Positions 1 through 9,913 of a DNA stretch of 64,000 bases are shown piece by piece. A program made the position numbers and the translations under genes. The notes beneath the pieces were generated by a model. The model had not been told where the DNA came from. It saw only the letters and a program-made list of their open reading frames with translations, and searched no databases. Source of the DNA: Sphingobium vermicomposti (GTDB lineage: Bacteria; Pseudomonadota; Alphaproteobacteria; Sphingomonadales; Sphingomonadaceae); assembly GCF_011762025.1 (NCBI RefSeq), contig NZ_JAASQR010000004.1:1-64000 (forward strand), read 5' to 3'. How positions within the stretch are numbered: position 1 is the stretch's first letter; each line of letters opens with the position of its first letter.

Positions 1-16
1 CTTTTGCCTTTGGTGA

Positions 17-93
<77 letters not shown>

Positions 94-104
94 ACAACAC
101 CACA

Positions 105-140
105 ACGAAAGCCTCAGTCCCACAAGACTGAGGCTTTCGT
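105..140 (+). terminator. Hairpin downstream of tRNA-fMet
   Basis: A perfect 15-bp stem (105-119 with 126-140) and a 6-nt loop start 12 nt after the tRNA CCA end. No long T run follows, so termination or 3'-end protection is inferred from position and stem strength. Confidence 0.65.
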
Positions 141-1111
141 GCGTGCTACCCCCCCATCACACCAAAACCACTTCCAACCGCCTAAAACGTCCGCCAACAG
201 GCCGCCAATGCAGCTTCAACGTTGCGCTCATATACCAGCAGCGGCGGGTGAACCTGGGCCGTCGGCGCTCTCCCGCTCAACATGGCCGTCTTCAGGGAGA
301 GAATGCCCCCGATAGCGCCTTATCAATTGAGGGCCGCATTTCGGTGTTCCGGCTCCTACCTCAAGGTCGCAACGGCCCAAGGCACAGTAATCGTTGCCAG
401 TTTGAGCGGAGAGCAGGGATGGGTATGGATTGACTAGCAGAAGCGCGAGTTGGTGGCAGCAGTTTCAGCCGCCGGGCGCGAATGTGGCGTGCGGATCTAT
501 GAATGAACGAGATCTGCAGATCTCGGTCGATTTGACCGAGATGCGGGTGTAGCCCCCGTGCGAAGCGCAGGCCTCATGCTGACGCGGACTGGGTTCATCA
601 ATTCAGATTTCCACGGCGACCATCATTTTTCCGTCCGCTTCGGCTTTTTCGCGCCCGCAGACCACAAGTCAAACCGCCGTCATCGGTCTGGCGCTGACAG
701 GCGCGCGCGTCGCTTAGTGGCGCGGACAATGGTCACGCCGTGGAGGACGCAGCGACGTCCTTGCGCGCTAATCGCCCCCGGGGTGATGCTGCTGTCTTGT
801 CCCCAAGCGTGACTGTTGCGACTTGCGCAGTTCCGAGGAGTTGGGCGCACTGCCGACCAACCATTCCGCGTGTCATGCGCTTCACCGCTGCTGCGTCGCA
901 CGGCGCGGCGATCCCCGCTCTATACCTGAAGGCTATCAGCCTCCGCGCTCAATAATGTGTCGATGCACAAGCCTCCGCACCGACGCACCGATCTGAAAAT
1001 TGGCTAAAAAGCTGATGCGGTCTGCGCATCACGATAGAGCCATACTCATGCGGGGGTCGCCCACGCCGTCACGTCATAGACCACCAGAAAACTAATGCCC
1101 TCTCCACCGAC
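141..1111. other. Region without a credible gene
   Basis: About 970 bases between the tRNA terminator and the MFS gene. The open frames here are short and rich in Arg, Ser and Pro. They show no recognisable domain and no good ribosome binding site. It may be eroded DNA next to a tRNA, but I see neither an integrase remnant nor a duplicate of the tRNA 3' end in the window. The only structure worth noting is the palindrome at 508-542. Confidence 0.5.
508..542. repeat. Two overlapping inverted repeats
   Basis: CGAGATCTGCAGATCTCG (508-525) is a perfect 18-bp palindrome. Its right part also pairs with a downstream copy: ATCTCGGTC (520-528) with GACCGAGAT (534-542) around a 5-nt loop. The two hairpins are mutually exclusive. 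No gene is adjacent, so the function is unknown. Confidence 0.6.
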
Positions 1112-2467
1112 TCATGCGGCCTGCGCGGTCGCCAGTTCGCCATAAGTGCGGCATCCCGCGAAGGCTATGACGGCGGCGGTGGTGCTGGCGATCGCGGCAA
1201 CCGATGCCAGCGGCAGGGCGATGTTGCCGCTGCCGCCGAAAAACAAGCTGTCGAGTAGCGGGATAATCGCCGATCCCGCGGTGAGGCCGATCAGCGCATT
1301 GGCGAGGAGGAATAGCGCCGAATTGGTCGCGCGCATGCGGGGGGGCGTGGCCAGTTGCAGCGCGGCTACGGAACAGCCGAAATAGGAATTGAAGAAAAAA
1401 CAGGCTGGCGCGAACATTAACAGCACCGACCATTGTGACGGCATCAGCGGCGCAAGTGTCGCTGGGATTGCGGTTCCTGCGGCGGCCAGGGCGACAACCC
1501 GCAGATTGGCGTCCTGTCGTCCGCGCAATGCCATCCGTTCGGACAGCAGTCCTCCAGACACAGTTCCAGCGCTTCCCAATATCAGGAAAATAAAGCCCAG
1601 ATATCGTCCGGCTTCACCCGGAGACAGGCCGAAATTGCGGATCAGCAGCGAAGGATACCAGGCCGTCATGCCATAGCCCATGACGCCGAGCAGGCAGGAG
1701 GAAACATATATGCTGGCAAAAACCTTTGGGTTGCGGGCGAAATGGCCGAACATCGCGCGCAGGCCAATGTCCGCTGCTTTTGGCTGATGGCCCATCGCTA
1801 TCATCGCTGGCGTCTGGTTCCTGCCACGGGGTGGCTCCCGGACCAATGCGACCAGGACCGCGACGATAATGCCGGGACTGGCGACGATCAGAAAGCTGGC
1901 CTGCCACGATCGCATCGTGCCGAACATGCCAAGGCTGACGGTTTCGCGCGCACCGATGAGGTCGATCACGGCGCCGCCGATCATCAGCGCCAGCCCGCCG
2001 CCGATGGTGATGCCCAATGTATAGATGGCCATCGCTCGCGCCAGTTTGTGCCGGGGATAGGCGTCGCTGAGGAAGGAGTGCGCCGAAGGAGACAGCGTAG
2101 CTTCCCCCATGCCTACCGCCATGCGCGCGGCGAACAGCATCGGATAATTGCTGGCTAGGCCGCACAGGGCGGTCGCCGCGCTCCAGAACGCGACCCCGAC
2201 GGTGATGATCCACTTGCGCGGCCAGCGGTCGGCCAGCAAGCCTACCGGCACGCCCAAAATGGCATAGAGCAGCGCGAAAGCCATCCCCTGCAAAAGGCCC
2301 ATTTGCAAGTCGCTGATGTCAAGGTCGCGCCGGATCGGGTCGACCATCAAGCTGAGGATCTGGCGATCGACGAAGGACAGCACATAGGCGAGCAGAAATG
2401 CCGCCAGTGCATAATTGGCCTGCCGGTTGGATAATCCCTGGCCCTCGGAGCCATAAGCCTTGGACAA
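1112..2467 (-). CDS. MFS transporter (spinster-like)
   Basis: A 451-residue integral inner-membrane protein with about 12 hydrophobic segments. The loop between helices 2 and 3 reads GLLADRWPRK (about 76-85), the classic MFS motif A, and helix 1 ends in FVDRQ, common in the spinster-like branch of the superfamily. It lies 80 bp downstream of the TonB receptor on the same strand, so receptor and permease probably form one operon, moving a ligand across the outer and then the inner membrane. The substrate is unknown; organic acids or lipophilic compounds are typical for relatives. Confidence 0.85.
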   Translation of the reverse strand: MSKAYGSEGQGLSNRQANYALAAFLLAYVLSFVDRQILSLMVDPIRRDLDISDLQMGLLQGMAFALLYAILGVPVGLLADRWPRKWIITVGVAFWSAATALCGLASNYPMLFAARMAVGMGEATLSPSAHSFLSDAYPRHKLARAMAIYTLGITIGGGLALMIGGAVIDLIGARETVSLGMFGTMRSWQASFLIVASPGIIVAVLVALVREPPRGRNQTPAMIAMGHQPKAADIGLRAMFGHFARNPKVFASIYVSSCLLGVMGYGMTAWYPSLLIRNFGLSPGEAGRYLGFIFLILGSAGTVSGGLLSERMALRGRQDANLRVVALAAAGTAIPATLAPLMPSQWSVLLMFAPACFFFNSYFGCSVAALQLATPPRMRATNSALFLLANALIGLTAGSAIIPLLDSLFFGGSGNIALPLASVAAIASTTAAVIAFAGCRTYGELATAQAA

Positions 2468-2547
2468 GCTATTCCATTCCTTTCCTGTGCGACAGGCCGA
2501 TTGAGCCGGGGAATATGTCCCCGGCCCGTTGGATCAAGTGGTGAAGA

Positions 2548-5526
2548 TCAGAATCCCTGCTTCAACCCGACGGAGATAACGCGACCGCGTGGATCGTGCA
2601 CGATTGGATCGAAACCAAGGTTAAGCTGCGCCAAGGGTGGGTCGCGATCGAAAATATTGACCGCCCCGACACTGATCTGGGTCGATCCCAGACCCAGAAG
2701 TCCGTCCAGAGACAGGCTATATTCAACGTCGAACGTGTTCTGCGATTTGATCCGGGTCTGGGTGATGCCGGTGCGATCATTGTCATAGCCGCAGACATAG
2801 TGACCCAGCACTGTCAGGCGGTGCGCATCCTTCTGCCAAGACAGTCCATATTCCACCCGGTCACGCGGCAATGAACGGCCCAGATTGTTGAAGTTCACAC
2901 TGTTGACCCCGTCAAGCACGGCCGATCCCGGCGCGAGGCGGATGTCATATTTGCTGATATGCGTCCATGCCGCGTTGACGTTGAACGTGCCGATATCGGT
3001 ATCCAGCGTGTAGCGGGCGGTGACGTCGATGCCCTGGGTCTTTACCGACGAGGCGTTGATGAAGCTGAGGCGGACGAGTTGCAACGTGCCGTTGATGTCG
3101 CGGACTACGCGGGACTGTGCTTCAGTGCCGGTTAGACCGCCTGCGGTATCCGCCAGCGCCTGGTTGATGATGGCCTGGGCGTTTTCCTTGACGATCAGGT
3201 CCTTATATTTGAAGCTGTAGAAATCGATCCCCAGTTCAAGCCCGCGCACAGGCCGCAGCGTGGCACCGAGATTATAGTTGGTCGATTTTTCCGGGTCCAG
3301 ATTGGGGTTGCCGAAGGTCTGGGTGTTGACGAAGACAAAGGTGCCCCCGTCACTGACCGACGGTTGAGCCGACTGGACCGCCACCTGCTGATAGACGGAC
3401 GGCGCGCGGAAGGCTTTGCCAAAGGACGCCCGCAGAGAGACTTCATCGATCGGTCGAGCCAACAGGCCGATTTTCGGGCTGAAATTGCCAAAGCTGTGGA
3501 GATATTTTTCATAGCGTCCAGAGATTTGGGCTTCCACCCGATCGCCAAACGGCACCTTCAACTCACCAAAGGCAGAGATATTTTCCTGATCGCCGGAAAA
3601 GTCGGGTGCCTGCCCCAGGGTGATAAGCTCGCCTGCGTTGACGAGGTCGCCCCAGTCATGACGGAAGGTGCTGCGGCGATATTGGACGCCAAAGGCCGCC
3701 GCGATGGTGCCGCCCGAATAGTCGAACAAATTGCCGGTGATCACGCCGTCAGCCGTGAAGAGGCTGGTTTTTCCGCGCAGGTCGGAATAGCCGATCAGGC
3801 TGCGGATAAGCTCAGGGCTGTTGGCTGTGCCGGTTCCGGTCGTCGCCGACCCGAACGGATTATAATATTGGCACGGTCCGACCCCCGGCGTGCCCGTGGC
3901 CGGGTCGCATCCAGCGCCGCCCAATCCATTGAGCGCATTGTTCAAAGCGGACGCGATCGTGTCGGGCTTGTTATAGCGCGCTTTCTGCTGACTGTAGGTG
4001 GCGTTGGTCGCCCATTGCCAGCTGCCGCCAAGGGGACCTTCCAGGCCACCGGCGAAGCGGAATGTGTCATAGTTGAACGTCGCGATAGACGGGCCGTAGC
4101 TGGACCCCAGCAATCGCCCACGGAAACGGACATCCTCACCAAAGGGATTGTCGGGATGGCTGGCGGGAACGACCGGCGTCACCGCCAGGATGGGAAAGGA
4201 TGGCGAGGATGTCGTCACCGAATAGGTGTTGGCATAACCCGCTTCAAGATTAAGCGTGACCGCGTCGCTCAGCGGCATATTGAAAGTTGAAAAGATCTGC
4301 GCCCGCCGTTCCTTGGGGATCAGATCGAAGAAATCGGAAAAGTCGAAACGGCAAAAGCTGTCTGCGGGCGAGTTCATGTAGCTGTCGGGAAAGGCGGCAT
4401 TGGTGCAGTCGGGGTCGGGTACGAAGCTGTTCTGGGACGGCACGAAATAAGAGCCGGGCTGCCCAAAGCTGGATACCGAATGCCAGGCTGGGCGTCCGAA
4501 GGTCCGCGCGCGCGAAAAGCTGCGTTCATTGGTCGCCAGCCGGGTGCTTTCATAATAGGAGGCAGCGACCACGAGGTCACCCTGACCGATCTTGAAACCG
4601 GCAATGCCTTCCAGATTATATTGCTGCGCGCCGTCCATGAAATTCATGCGGCCTGAAATTTCCGGGCGGTCGACGGATTTGCGCGTGATGAAGTTGACGA
4701 CGCCGGCCACGGCATCCGACCCATAGGTCGCGGCGGCACCATCCTTCACCACTTCTACCCGCTGGAGCGCGATCAGCGGCATGATCGAATTGATGTCGGT
4801 GAAGGTGCTGCCATCCGTCGCCGCAACGGCGCTCAACGTCTGGCGGCGGCCATTGACCAGCACCAATGTCGACCCCAGGCCCAGATTGCGCAGGTTGAAC
4901 TGTGCGGTGCCGGATGTCAGCGGCTGGTTAAGCTGGTCGATCTGGGCTTCCGAACCGGCGTTGGCGGGCAGGATGCGGACCAGGTCCGACGCATTGGTTA
5001 TGCCCCGCGCCTGCAGCGTGCTGCTGTCGATGACGCTAAGCGGCGTGGCGGTGGAGGACTGACGGATCAGCGAGCCGGTGACGACGATGTCCTGGGATCC
5101 GGGCTGGCTTTCGTCCTGACTGGCGGTCGGAAGGGTCGCGACCGGCGGCGCTTCCTGTTGGGATGGCGTAAAGGCACTGATATCAACCGGCCCCGGAACA
5201 TCCGCGCGGCGCAGCACGATCACATCGGGGCCTACGCTGATCGCGCGCAGGCCGCTATTGGCCAGCAGCCGGTCAAGCGCGGTGGATGCTACGAAACTTC
5301 CCTTCAGCGAACGGGCAATCTTGCCCGACACGTCCTTGCCGGAAAAAAGGATCTGCACGCCCGATTGGCGCGCAAAGGTTTTGAGCGCCGTGTCGAGCGG
5401 CTGTGCTTCGATGAAGAAGCTGCGCGGCGTCTGATGCACCTGCGCGGCGGCGGCCCCATATGGCATGGCGGCGGCGGTGACCAGCGCAACACTGGCGCAC
5501 AGGGCCAGCTTTCGAAAGCTCTTCAT
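2548..5526 (-). CDS. TonB-dependent receptor with STN signalling domain
   Basis: A 992-residue outer-membrane receptor. A signal peptide (about 1-28) precedes an STN/secretin-N domain (about 36-108, from SFFIEAQPLDTALKTFARQSG). A plug follows with the TonB-box-like DIVVTGS near 147 and LVLVNGRR further on. The beta-barrel ends in a terminal Phe. STN domains occur in FecA/FpvA-type transducers, where they touch a FecR-type anti-sigma regulator. The divergent sigma and FecR genes at 5706-7171 fit that scheme exactly. The ligand may be a siderophore or an organic nutrient; sphingomonads use such receptors for both. The MFS gene follows on the same strand. Confidence 0.92.
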   Translation of the reverse strand: MKSFRKLALCASVALVTAAAMPYGAAAAQVHQTPRSFFIEAQPLDTALKTFARQSGVQILFSGKDVSGKIARSLKGSFVASTALDRLLANSGLRAISVGPDVIVLRRADVPGPVDISAFTPSQQEAPPVATLPTASQDESQPGSQDIVVTGSLIRQSSTATPLSVIDSSTLQARGITNASDLVRILPANAGSEAQIDQLNQPLTSGTAQFNLRNLGLGSTLVLVNGRRQTLSAVAATDGSTFTDINSIMPLIALQRVEVVKDGAAATYGSDAVAGVVNFITRKSVDRPEISGRMNFMDGAQQYNLEGIAGFKIGQGDLVVAASYYESTRLATNERSFSRARTFGRPAWHSVSSFGQPGSYFVPSQNSFVPDPDCTNAAFPDSYMNSPADSFCRFDFSDFFDLIPKERRAQIFSTFNMPLSDAVTLNLEAGYANTYSVTTSSPSFPILAVTPVVPASHPDNPFGEDVRFRGRLLGSSYGPSIATFNYDTFRFAGGLEGPLGGSWQWATNATYSQQKARYNKPDTIASALNNALNGLGGAGCDPATGTPGVGPCQYYNPFGSATTGTGTANSPELIRSLIGYSDLRGKTSLFTADGVITGNLFDYSGGTIAAAFGVQYRRSTFRHDWGDLVNAGELITLGQAPDFSGDQENISAFGELKVPFGDRVEAQISGRYEKYLHSFGNFSPKIGLLARPIDEVSLRASFGKAFRAPSVYQQVAVQSAQPSVSDGGTFVFVNTQTFGNPNLDPEKSTNYNLGATLRPVRGLELGIDFYSFKYKDLIVKENAQAIINQALADTAGGLTGTEAQSRVVRDINGTLQLVRLSFINASSVKTQGIDVTARYTLDTDIGTFNVNAAWTHISKYDIRLAPGSAVLDGVNSVNFNNLGRSLPRDRVEYGLSWQKDAHRLTVLGHYVCGYDNDRTGITQTRIKSQNTFDVEYSLSLDGLLGLGSTQISVGAVNIFDRDPPLAQLNLGFDPIVHDPRGRVISVGLKQGF

Positions 5527-5705
5527 ATTGTCCCCTCTCCATTTTTGTGCGGATCATTGTCCCCACATTCTTGATCTATTGAAGAGGACGCGGCCCAATG
5601 CACAATCCGCAATCCCAGCAGCAATTTTTTTCAGCGCCCCCTTTCCGGGAACGAAGATTGACTGCGCCACGGACTTGACCGATGCTTGGCAGCAGGGAGA
5701 GCATA
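5527..5705. promoter_or_regulatory. Divergent promoter region, receptor / ECF sigma
   Basis: The 180 bp between the receptor and sigma genes must hold both promoters. TTGACT (5659-5664) and TTGACC (5675-5680) are possible -35 boxes on the plus strand, without a convincing -10 partner. A run of seven T lies near 5620-5635. An ECF-type promoter for the receptor is expected but I cannot assign it. Confidence 0.35.
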
Positions 5706-6281
5706 GTGTCGGGGCATATGATGACGCCTGCTGAGCGCGTAAGCCCGACGATCACGGATGAAAATCCTGTCGTCGTGTCCTATATGGCCGAAGCCACCAG
5801 GCAATATGCCCGGATCATGCGTTTCGTCCGTGGCCGTTTCCACGTTGGCGATGAAGCCAATGACATCGTTCAGGATGCCTATACCCGGCTGGCGCAAACG
5901 GCGGAACGAACGCCGATCCGCGACGCGACAGGCTTTTTGCATGTGGCCGCCACCAATCTGGTCAAGGACAGGGCGCGCCAGTTCACGGTGCGCCACCGAT
6001 GGGAACGCGACATCCCCGCGATGGACGTCGCCAGTCCCGAACCTTCGGCGGAACGGGCAATGATCGCGCGCCAGCAACTGCAAATCATTGAACGGGCGCT
6101 GGCGGAATTGCCGGTCAAGCGCCGGGCGGCATTGATGCTGCATCGTATCGATAATCTTCATCAATCGGACATAGCGGAGCGCCTGGGCATCAGCATATCC
6201 ATGGTCGAAAAACATATCCGCCTGGCATTGGCTCATTGCCGAATGCGGCTGGAAGAAGCCGAAGGAGGGCAGCGGCCATGA
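5706..6281 (+). CDS. ECF RNA polymerase sigma factor, FecI-like
   Basis: About 191 residues. A sigma-2 region (RQYARIMRFVRGRF to DEANDIVQDAYTRL) contains the NDIVQDAY core-binding signature. The sigma-4 helix-turn-helix spans ALAELPVKRRAALMLHR to SDIAERLGISISMVEKHI. I chose the GTG at 5706 because GGGAGAG lies 5 nt upstream; ATG at 5682 or 5718 are alternatives. It overlaps the FecR gene by ATGA, giving translational coupling. Together with the divergent STN receptor it forms a cell-surface signalling unit, in which the sigma factor should activate the receptor promoter when ligand is bound. Confidence 0.88.
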   Translation: MSGHMMTPAERVSPTITDENPVVVSYMAEATRQYARIMRFVRGRFHVGDEANDIVQDAYTRLAQTAERTPIRDATGFLHVAATNLVKDRARQFTVRHRWERDIPAMDVASPEPSAERAMIARQQLQIIERALAELPVKRRAALMLHRIDNLHQSDIAERLGISISMVEKHIRLALAHCRMRLEEAEGGQRP

Positions 6282-7171
6282 ATAGGTCCCCCTCATCACC
6301 GATGGCGCAACATGATGCCATGCTGCAGGACATGCTGGTTGCCCTGCGCGACAGTTCACCGATGGTCGAAGCGCGCAACTATGTCGATGCGCTGGAGCGG
6401 CGTCGGGCCAAATGGCACGCTTTTCGCGAATGGCTGTGGCCGCGCGCATTTGCCGCTGGCATCTGCGCAGCGGCGGCTATCGCCTTCTTCGCCATCTTCC
6501 TGCCTGCTCCCCCTTCGGATGAGGTCATCGCTTCGCTGGTCGGTGAGCGCAAGGAGATCGCGTTAGCCGATGGCTCCCATGTGACGCTGGATACTGACAG
6601 CGCCGTGTCCGTCCGCCTTGCCGACGACGAAAGGCGGCTGGTCCTGCTGAAGGGGCGCGCCAGTTTCGCGGTCGCACATGATCCGCAACGTCCTTTCCGT
6701 GTCACCAGTGGCATGATGACGGTGACCGCCATCGGCACCGATTTCGATGTTTCGGCGGTTGGCAAAGATCGCACGGTCACCTTGGTTCATGGCCGCGTAT
6801 CGGTCGAGACATCCTATGCCCAGGGACGCCAAAAGCCTCAGCGGACCATGCTTTCGCCCGGCGAGCAGATCACCATGACGGCAGACGGGGCGATGGGACG
6901 GCCCACCGCCGTCGATGCCGCCAGCATGACCGCGTGGCGCGAAGGGCGTCTGGAATTTACCCGTGCATCCGTCGCCGATGCCGTCGCTGAGGCCAATCGC
7001 TATTCGGCACGCAAGATCCGACTGGTGGATGCGGGATTGGGTTCCAGACAACTCGAAGGCAGTTTCAGGGTCGGACAGATGGACGCGTTTGCAAATGCCC
7101 TCTGCGCGTTCTTCGATCTGAAGATCGTGCGACGGACGGATAATGAAATCCTGCTCGGTCCTATGGATTGA
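6278..7171 (+). CDS. FecR-type anti-sigma regulator
   Basis: About 297 residues. The N-terminal cytoplasmic part (about 1-60) should bind the sigma factor. One membrane segment follows (AFAAGICAAAAIAFFAIFL, about 65-83), then a periplasmic FecR domain (IALADGSHVTLDTDSAVSVR to VTLVHGRVSVE). The C-terminal part is likely the contact for the receptor STN domain. The ATG at 6278 overlaps the sigma stop codon, and a frame extension upstream to 6236 lies inside the sigma gene and is rejected. Function is inferred from the family: it holds the sigma factor inactive until the receptor signals. Confidence 0.88.
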   Translation: MNRSPSSPMAQHDAMLQDMLVALRDSSPMVEARNYVDALERRRAKWHAFREWLWPRAFAAGICAAAAIAFFAIFLPAPPSDEVIASLVGERKEIALADGSHVTLDTDSAVSVRLADDERRLVLLKGRASFAVAHDPQRPFRVTSGMMTVTAIGTDFDVSAVGKDRTVTLVHGRVSVETSYAQGRQKPQRTMLSPGEQITMTADGAMGRPTAVDAASMTAWREGRLEFTRASVADAVAEANRYSARKIRLVDAGLGSRQLEGSFRVGQMDAFANALCAFFDLKIVRRTDNEILLGPMD

Positions 7172-7325
7172 GGGGCGTGCAAGTTCGAACAGCATGGCGT
7201 GATCGCACCATCTACTTTGCGAACTTTTTCATTATCCGATAGTCTGTTGTCGGATTGTTGCAGAGGCGACTCGCAAGAATGGCCGGGAAAGCGGCCAGGG
7301 GCGCCAGCATGATGGGAGAGGGCCT

Positions 7326-8195
7326 GTGCCGATTGCGGTCGCCATCGCCTTGTTGGTGCTTGGTTCGGTCGCCTTTCATTTGTTCAGTCCCTGGTGGCGC
7401 ACGCCGCTCGCTTCCAATTGGGGTTCCATCGATTCCGCGCTGGACGTGACGCTGTGGATTTGCGCGGCTGCCTTCATCCTGCTCAACCTGTTCATGGCCT
7501 GGGTGCTGGTGCGCTATCGCAACAGGCCGGGGCACAAGGCGCATTATGAGCCGGAAAATGCCACCCTTGAAAAGCGGCTGACATTCTGGACCGCGATCGG
7601 CATTGCCGGGATGCTGGCGCCGGGTCTGGTGGCATGGGGCAAATATGTGTCCGTGCCCAAGGAAGCGGCGATCGTCGAGGCGGTCGGGCAACAATGGCAA
7701 TGGTCGTTCCGCTACCCCGGACCCGACGGCGTGCTGGGGGCGGCGGCGGTCAAATATATCAGTCCCGACAATGTGCTGGGGCTTGATCCGCTCGATCCCT
7801 ATGGCCGGGACGACCTGTTGGTGGAGGCGGGCGACCTTCATCTGCCGGTGGGCAAGCCGGTGAAGATCGTGCTTCGGTCCAAGGATGTGCTGCACGACTT
7901 CTACGTGCCGGAGTTCCGGGCGAAGATGGATCTGGTGCCGGGGATCGTCACCTATTTCTGGATGACGCCGACCAAGGCCGGCACATACGATATACTGTGC
8001 GCGGAACTGTGCGGAACCGGCCATCATGAAATGCGCGGCAAGGTGGTGGTGGAAACGCCCAAAGCCTTTGCAGAATGGCAGGCGCAGCAGACGAGCTTTT
8101 CGCAAATTCTCGCCGACATGCCTCAGGCAGCCATTTCGATCATGCTGATCAAGGCCAATGCCTGCACCATATCCGCCCCCCGGAGCATTCGCTGA
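7326..8195 (+). CDS. coxB: Cytochrome c oxidase subunit II
   Basis: 289 residues, first gene of the oxidase operon. Three hydrophobic stretches (about 3-20, 40-62, 87-105) precede a periplasmic cupredoxin domain. All CuA ligands are visible: H190, C225, E227 (backbone), C229, H233 and M236 in CAELCGTGHHEM. The aromatic electron-entry patch QQWQWSF is at 122-128. It takes electrons from cytochrome c and passes them to subunit I. The start is GTG with a GGGAGAGGG purine run upstream. The C-terminal tail after residue 250 is longer than the copper domain needs. It overlaps subunit I by TGATG. Confidence 0.93.
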   Translation: MPIAVAIALLVLGSVAFHLFSPWWRTPLASNWGSIDSALDVTLWICAAAFILLNLFMAWVLVRYRNRPGHKAHYEPENATLEKRLTFWTAIGIAGMLAPGLVAWGKYVSVPKEAAIVEAVGQQWQWSFRYPGPDGVLGAAAVKYISPDNVLGLDPLDPYGRDDLLVEAGDLHLPVGKPVKIVLRSKDVLHDFYVPEFRAKMDLVPGIVTYFWMTPTKAGTYDILCAELCGTGHHEMRGKVVVETPKAFAEWQAQQTSFSQILADMPQAAISIMLIKANACTISAPRSIR

Positions 8196-9913
8196 TGGCA
8201 ACGACACTGGCCGACGACCTGCGCCCGCTGCATCATCCCCGCAGCTGGTTGACCAAATATGTCTGGAGCCAGGATCATAAGGTGATCGCGATCCAATATA
8301 GCGTGACCGCTATTTTGATCGGGGTGGTCGCGCTCATACTGTCCGCCCTGATGCGTCTGCAGCTTGGCTTCCCCGGACTTTTCCCCTCGATCCAGCCGGA
8401 CAATTATCTGCAGTTCGTGTCGATGCACGGCATGATCATGGTCGTTTATCTGCTGACCGCGCTGTTGCTGGGAGGGTTCGGCAATTACCTGATCCCGCTG
8501 ATGGTCGGCGCGCGGGACATGGTGTTCCCCTTCGTCAATATGCTCAGCTACTGGCTCTATCTGCTGTCGGTGATCGTGCTGGTCGCGGGCTTCTTCGTGC
8601 CGGGTGGGCCGACGGGCGCTGGCTGGACGCTCTATCCGCCGCAGGCGATTACCGAAGGGACGCCGGGGCATCAGTGGGGCATCGCGACCATGTTGGTCAG
8701 CCTGGCCATCTTCGTCGCGGCCTTCACCATGGGCGGCCTAAACTATGTGACCACGGTGCTGCAGGCGCGGACCAAGGGCATGACCTTGATGCGGATGCCG
8801 CTGTCGGTGTGGGGCATTTTTACCGCTTCGATCATGGGCCTGCTCGCCTTTCCCGCATTGTTCGTCGCGGCGATCATGATGCTGTTCGACCATTTTGCGG
8901 GCACCAGCTTCTTCATGCCGACAATGCAGAGCATGGGTCGCATCACCCCGACGGAGGGGGGAAGCCCGCTGCTGTTTCAGCACCTCTTCTGGTTCTTTGG
9001 CCATCCTGAAGTCTATATCGTCGCGCTGCCTGCCTTTGGCATCGTGTCCGACCTGATCAGCGTCCACGCGCGGCGCAACATCTTCGGTTATCGCATGATG
9101 GTCTGGGCGATTGTCATCATCGGCGCGCTCAGCTTCGTCGTGTGGGCGCATCATATGTATGTCAGCGGCATGAACCCCTATTTCGGGTTCTTCTTTGCCA
9201 CATCGACGTTGATCATCGCCATTCCGACCGCGATCAAGGTCTATAACTGGCTGCTGACCCTGTGGCGGGGCAACATCCATATGCGCGTGCCGATGCTGTT
9301 CGCCATCGCGTTCATCTTCACCTTCATCCATGGCGGGCTGTCGGGACTGTTCCTGGGGAATGTCAGCGTCGACGTGCCGCTGTCCGACACTTTCTTCGTC
9401 GTCGCTCATTTCCATATGGTCATGGGCGTGTCGCCGGTGCTGGTGATATTCGGCGCGATCTATCATTGGTATCCCAAGATTTTCGGGCGGATGTGGAATG
9501 AGACGCTGGGCAAGCTCCATTTCTGGATCACCTTCCTGGGCGTCTATGCGATTTTCCTGCCGATGCATTATCTCGGCATTTTGGGGGTGCCGCGGCGCTA
9601 TTATGCGCTGGGCGAAACGGCGTTCATCCCGGAGTCCGTGCATCTGGCCAATGAATGGATCACCATCGCTGCACTGATCGTGTTCGCCGCGCAGGGGCTA
9701 TTCTTCTTCAACATGATCTGGAGCCTGTTCCGGGGACCGCGCGCCGACCCCAACCCCTGGGGCGCGGCCAGCCTGGAATGGCTGACGCCGCAAACGCCGC
9801 CCGCTCATGGCAATTGGGGGCCGCATCTGCCGGTCGTCTATCGCTGGGCCTATGATTATAGTGTGCCGGGCGCGGCCAGGGATTTCATTCCACAGACCGA
9901 GCCGCGCGCATGA
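8195..9913 (+). CDS. ctaD: Cytochrome c oxidase subunit I (aa3-type)
   Basis: 572 residues with about 12 membrane helices. Heme and copper ligands are in place: H78 for heme a, H270 of GHPEVY cross-linked to Y274, the H319-H320 pair for CuB, and HFHM near 400 for both hemes. The Glu of HPEVY plus D108 and N115 indicate an A1-type D channel. It is the catalytic O2-reducing, proton-pumping subunit. The start at 8195 (MATTLADD) overlaps the subunit II stop; the longer reading from 8075 lies within subunit II. It overlaps the next gene by ATGA. Confidence 0.95.
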   Translation: MATTLADDLRPLHHPRSWLTKYVWSQDHKVIAIQYSVTAILIGVVALILSALMRLQLGFPGLFPSIQPDNYLQFVSMHGMIMVVYLLTALLLGGFGNYLIPLMVGARDMVFPFVNMLSYWLYLLSVIVLVAGFFVPGGPTGAGWTLYPPQAITEGTPGHQWGIATMLVSLAIFVAAFTMGGLNYVTTVLQARTKGMTLMRMPLSVWGIFTASIMGLLAFPALFVAAIMMLFDHFAGTSFFMPTMQSMGRITPTEGGSPLLFQHLFWFFGHPEVYIVALPAFGIVSDLISVHARRNIFGYRMMVWAIVIIGALSFVVWAHHMYVSGMNPYFGFFFATSTLIIAIPTAIKVYNWLLTLWRGNIHMRVPMLFAIAFIFTFIHGGLSGLFLGNVSVDVPLSDTFFVVAHFHMVMGVSPVLVIFGAIYHWYPKIFGRMWNETLGKLHFWITFLGVYAIFLPMHYLGILGVPRRYYALGETAFIPESVHLANEWITIAALIVFAAQGLFFFNMIWSLFRGPRADPNPWGAASLEWLTPQTPPAHGNWGPHLPVVYRWAYDYSVPGAARDFIPQTEPRA

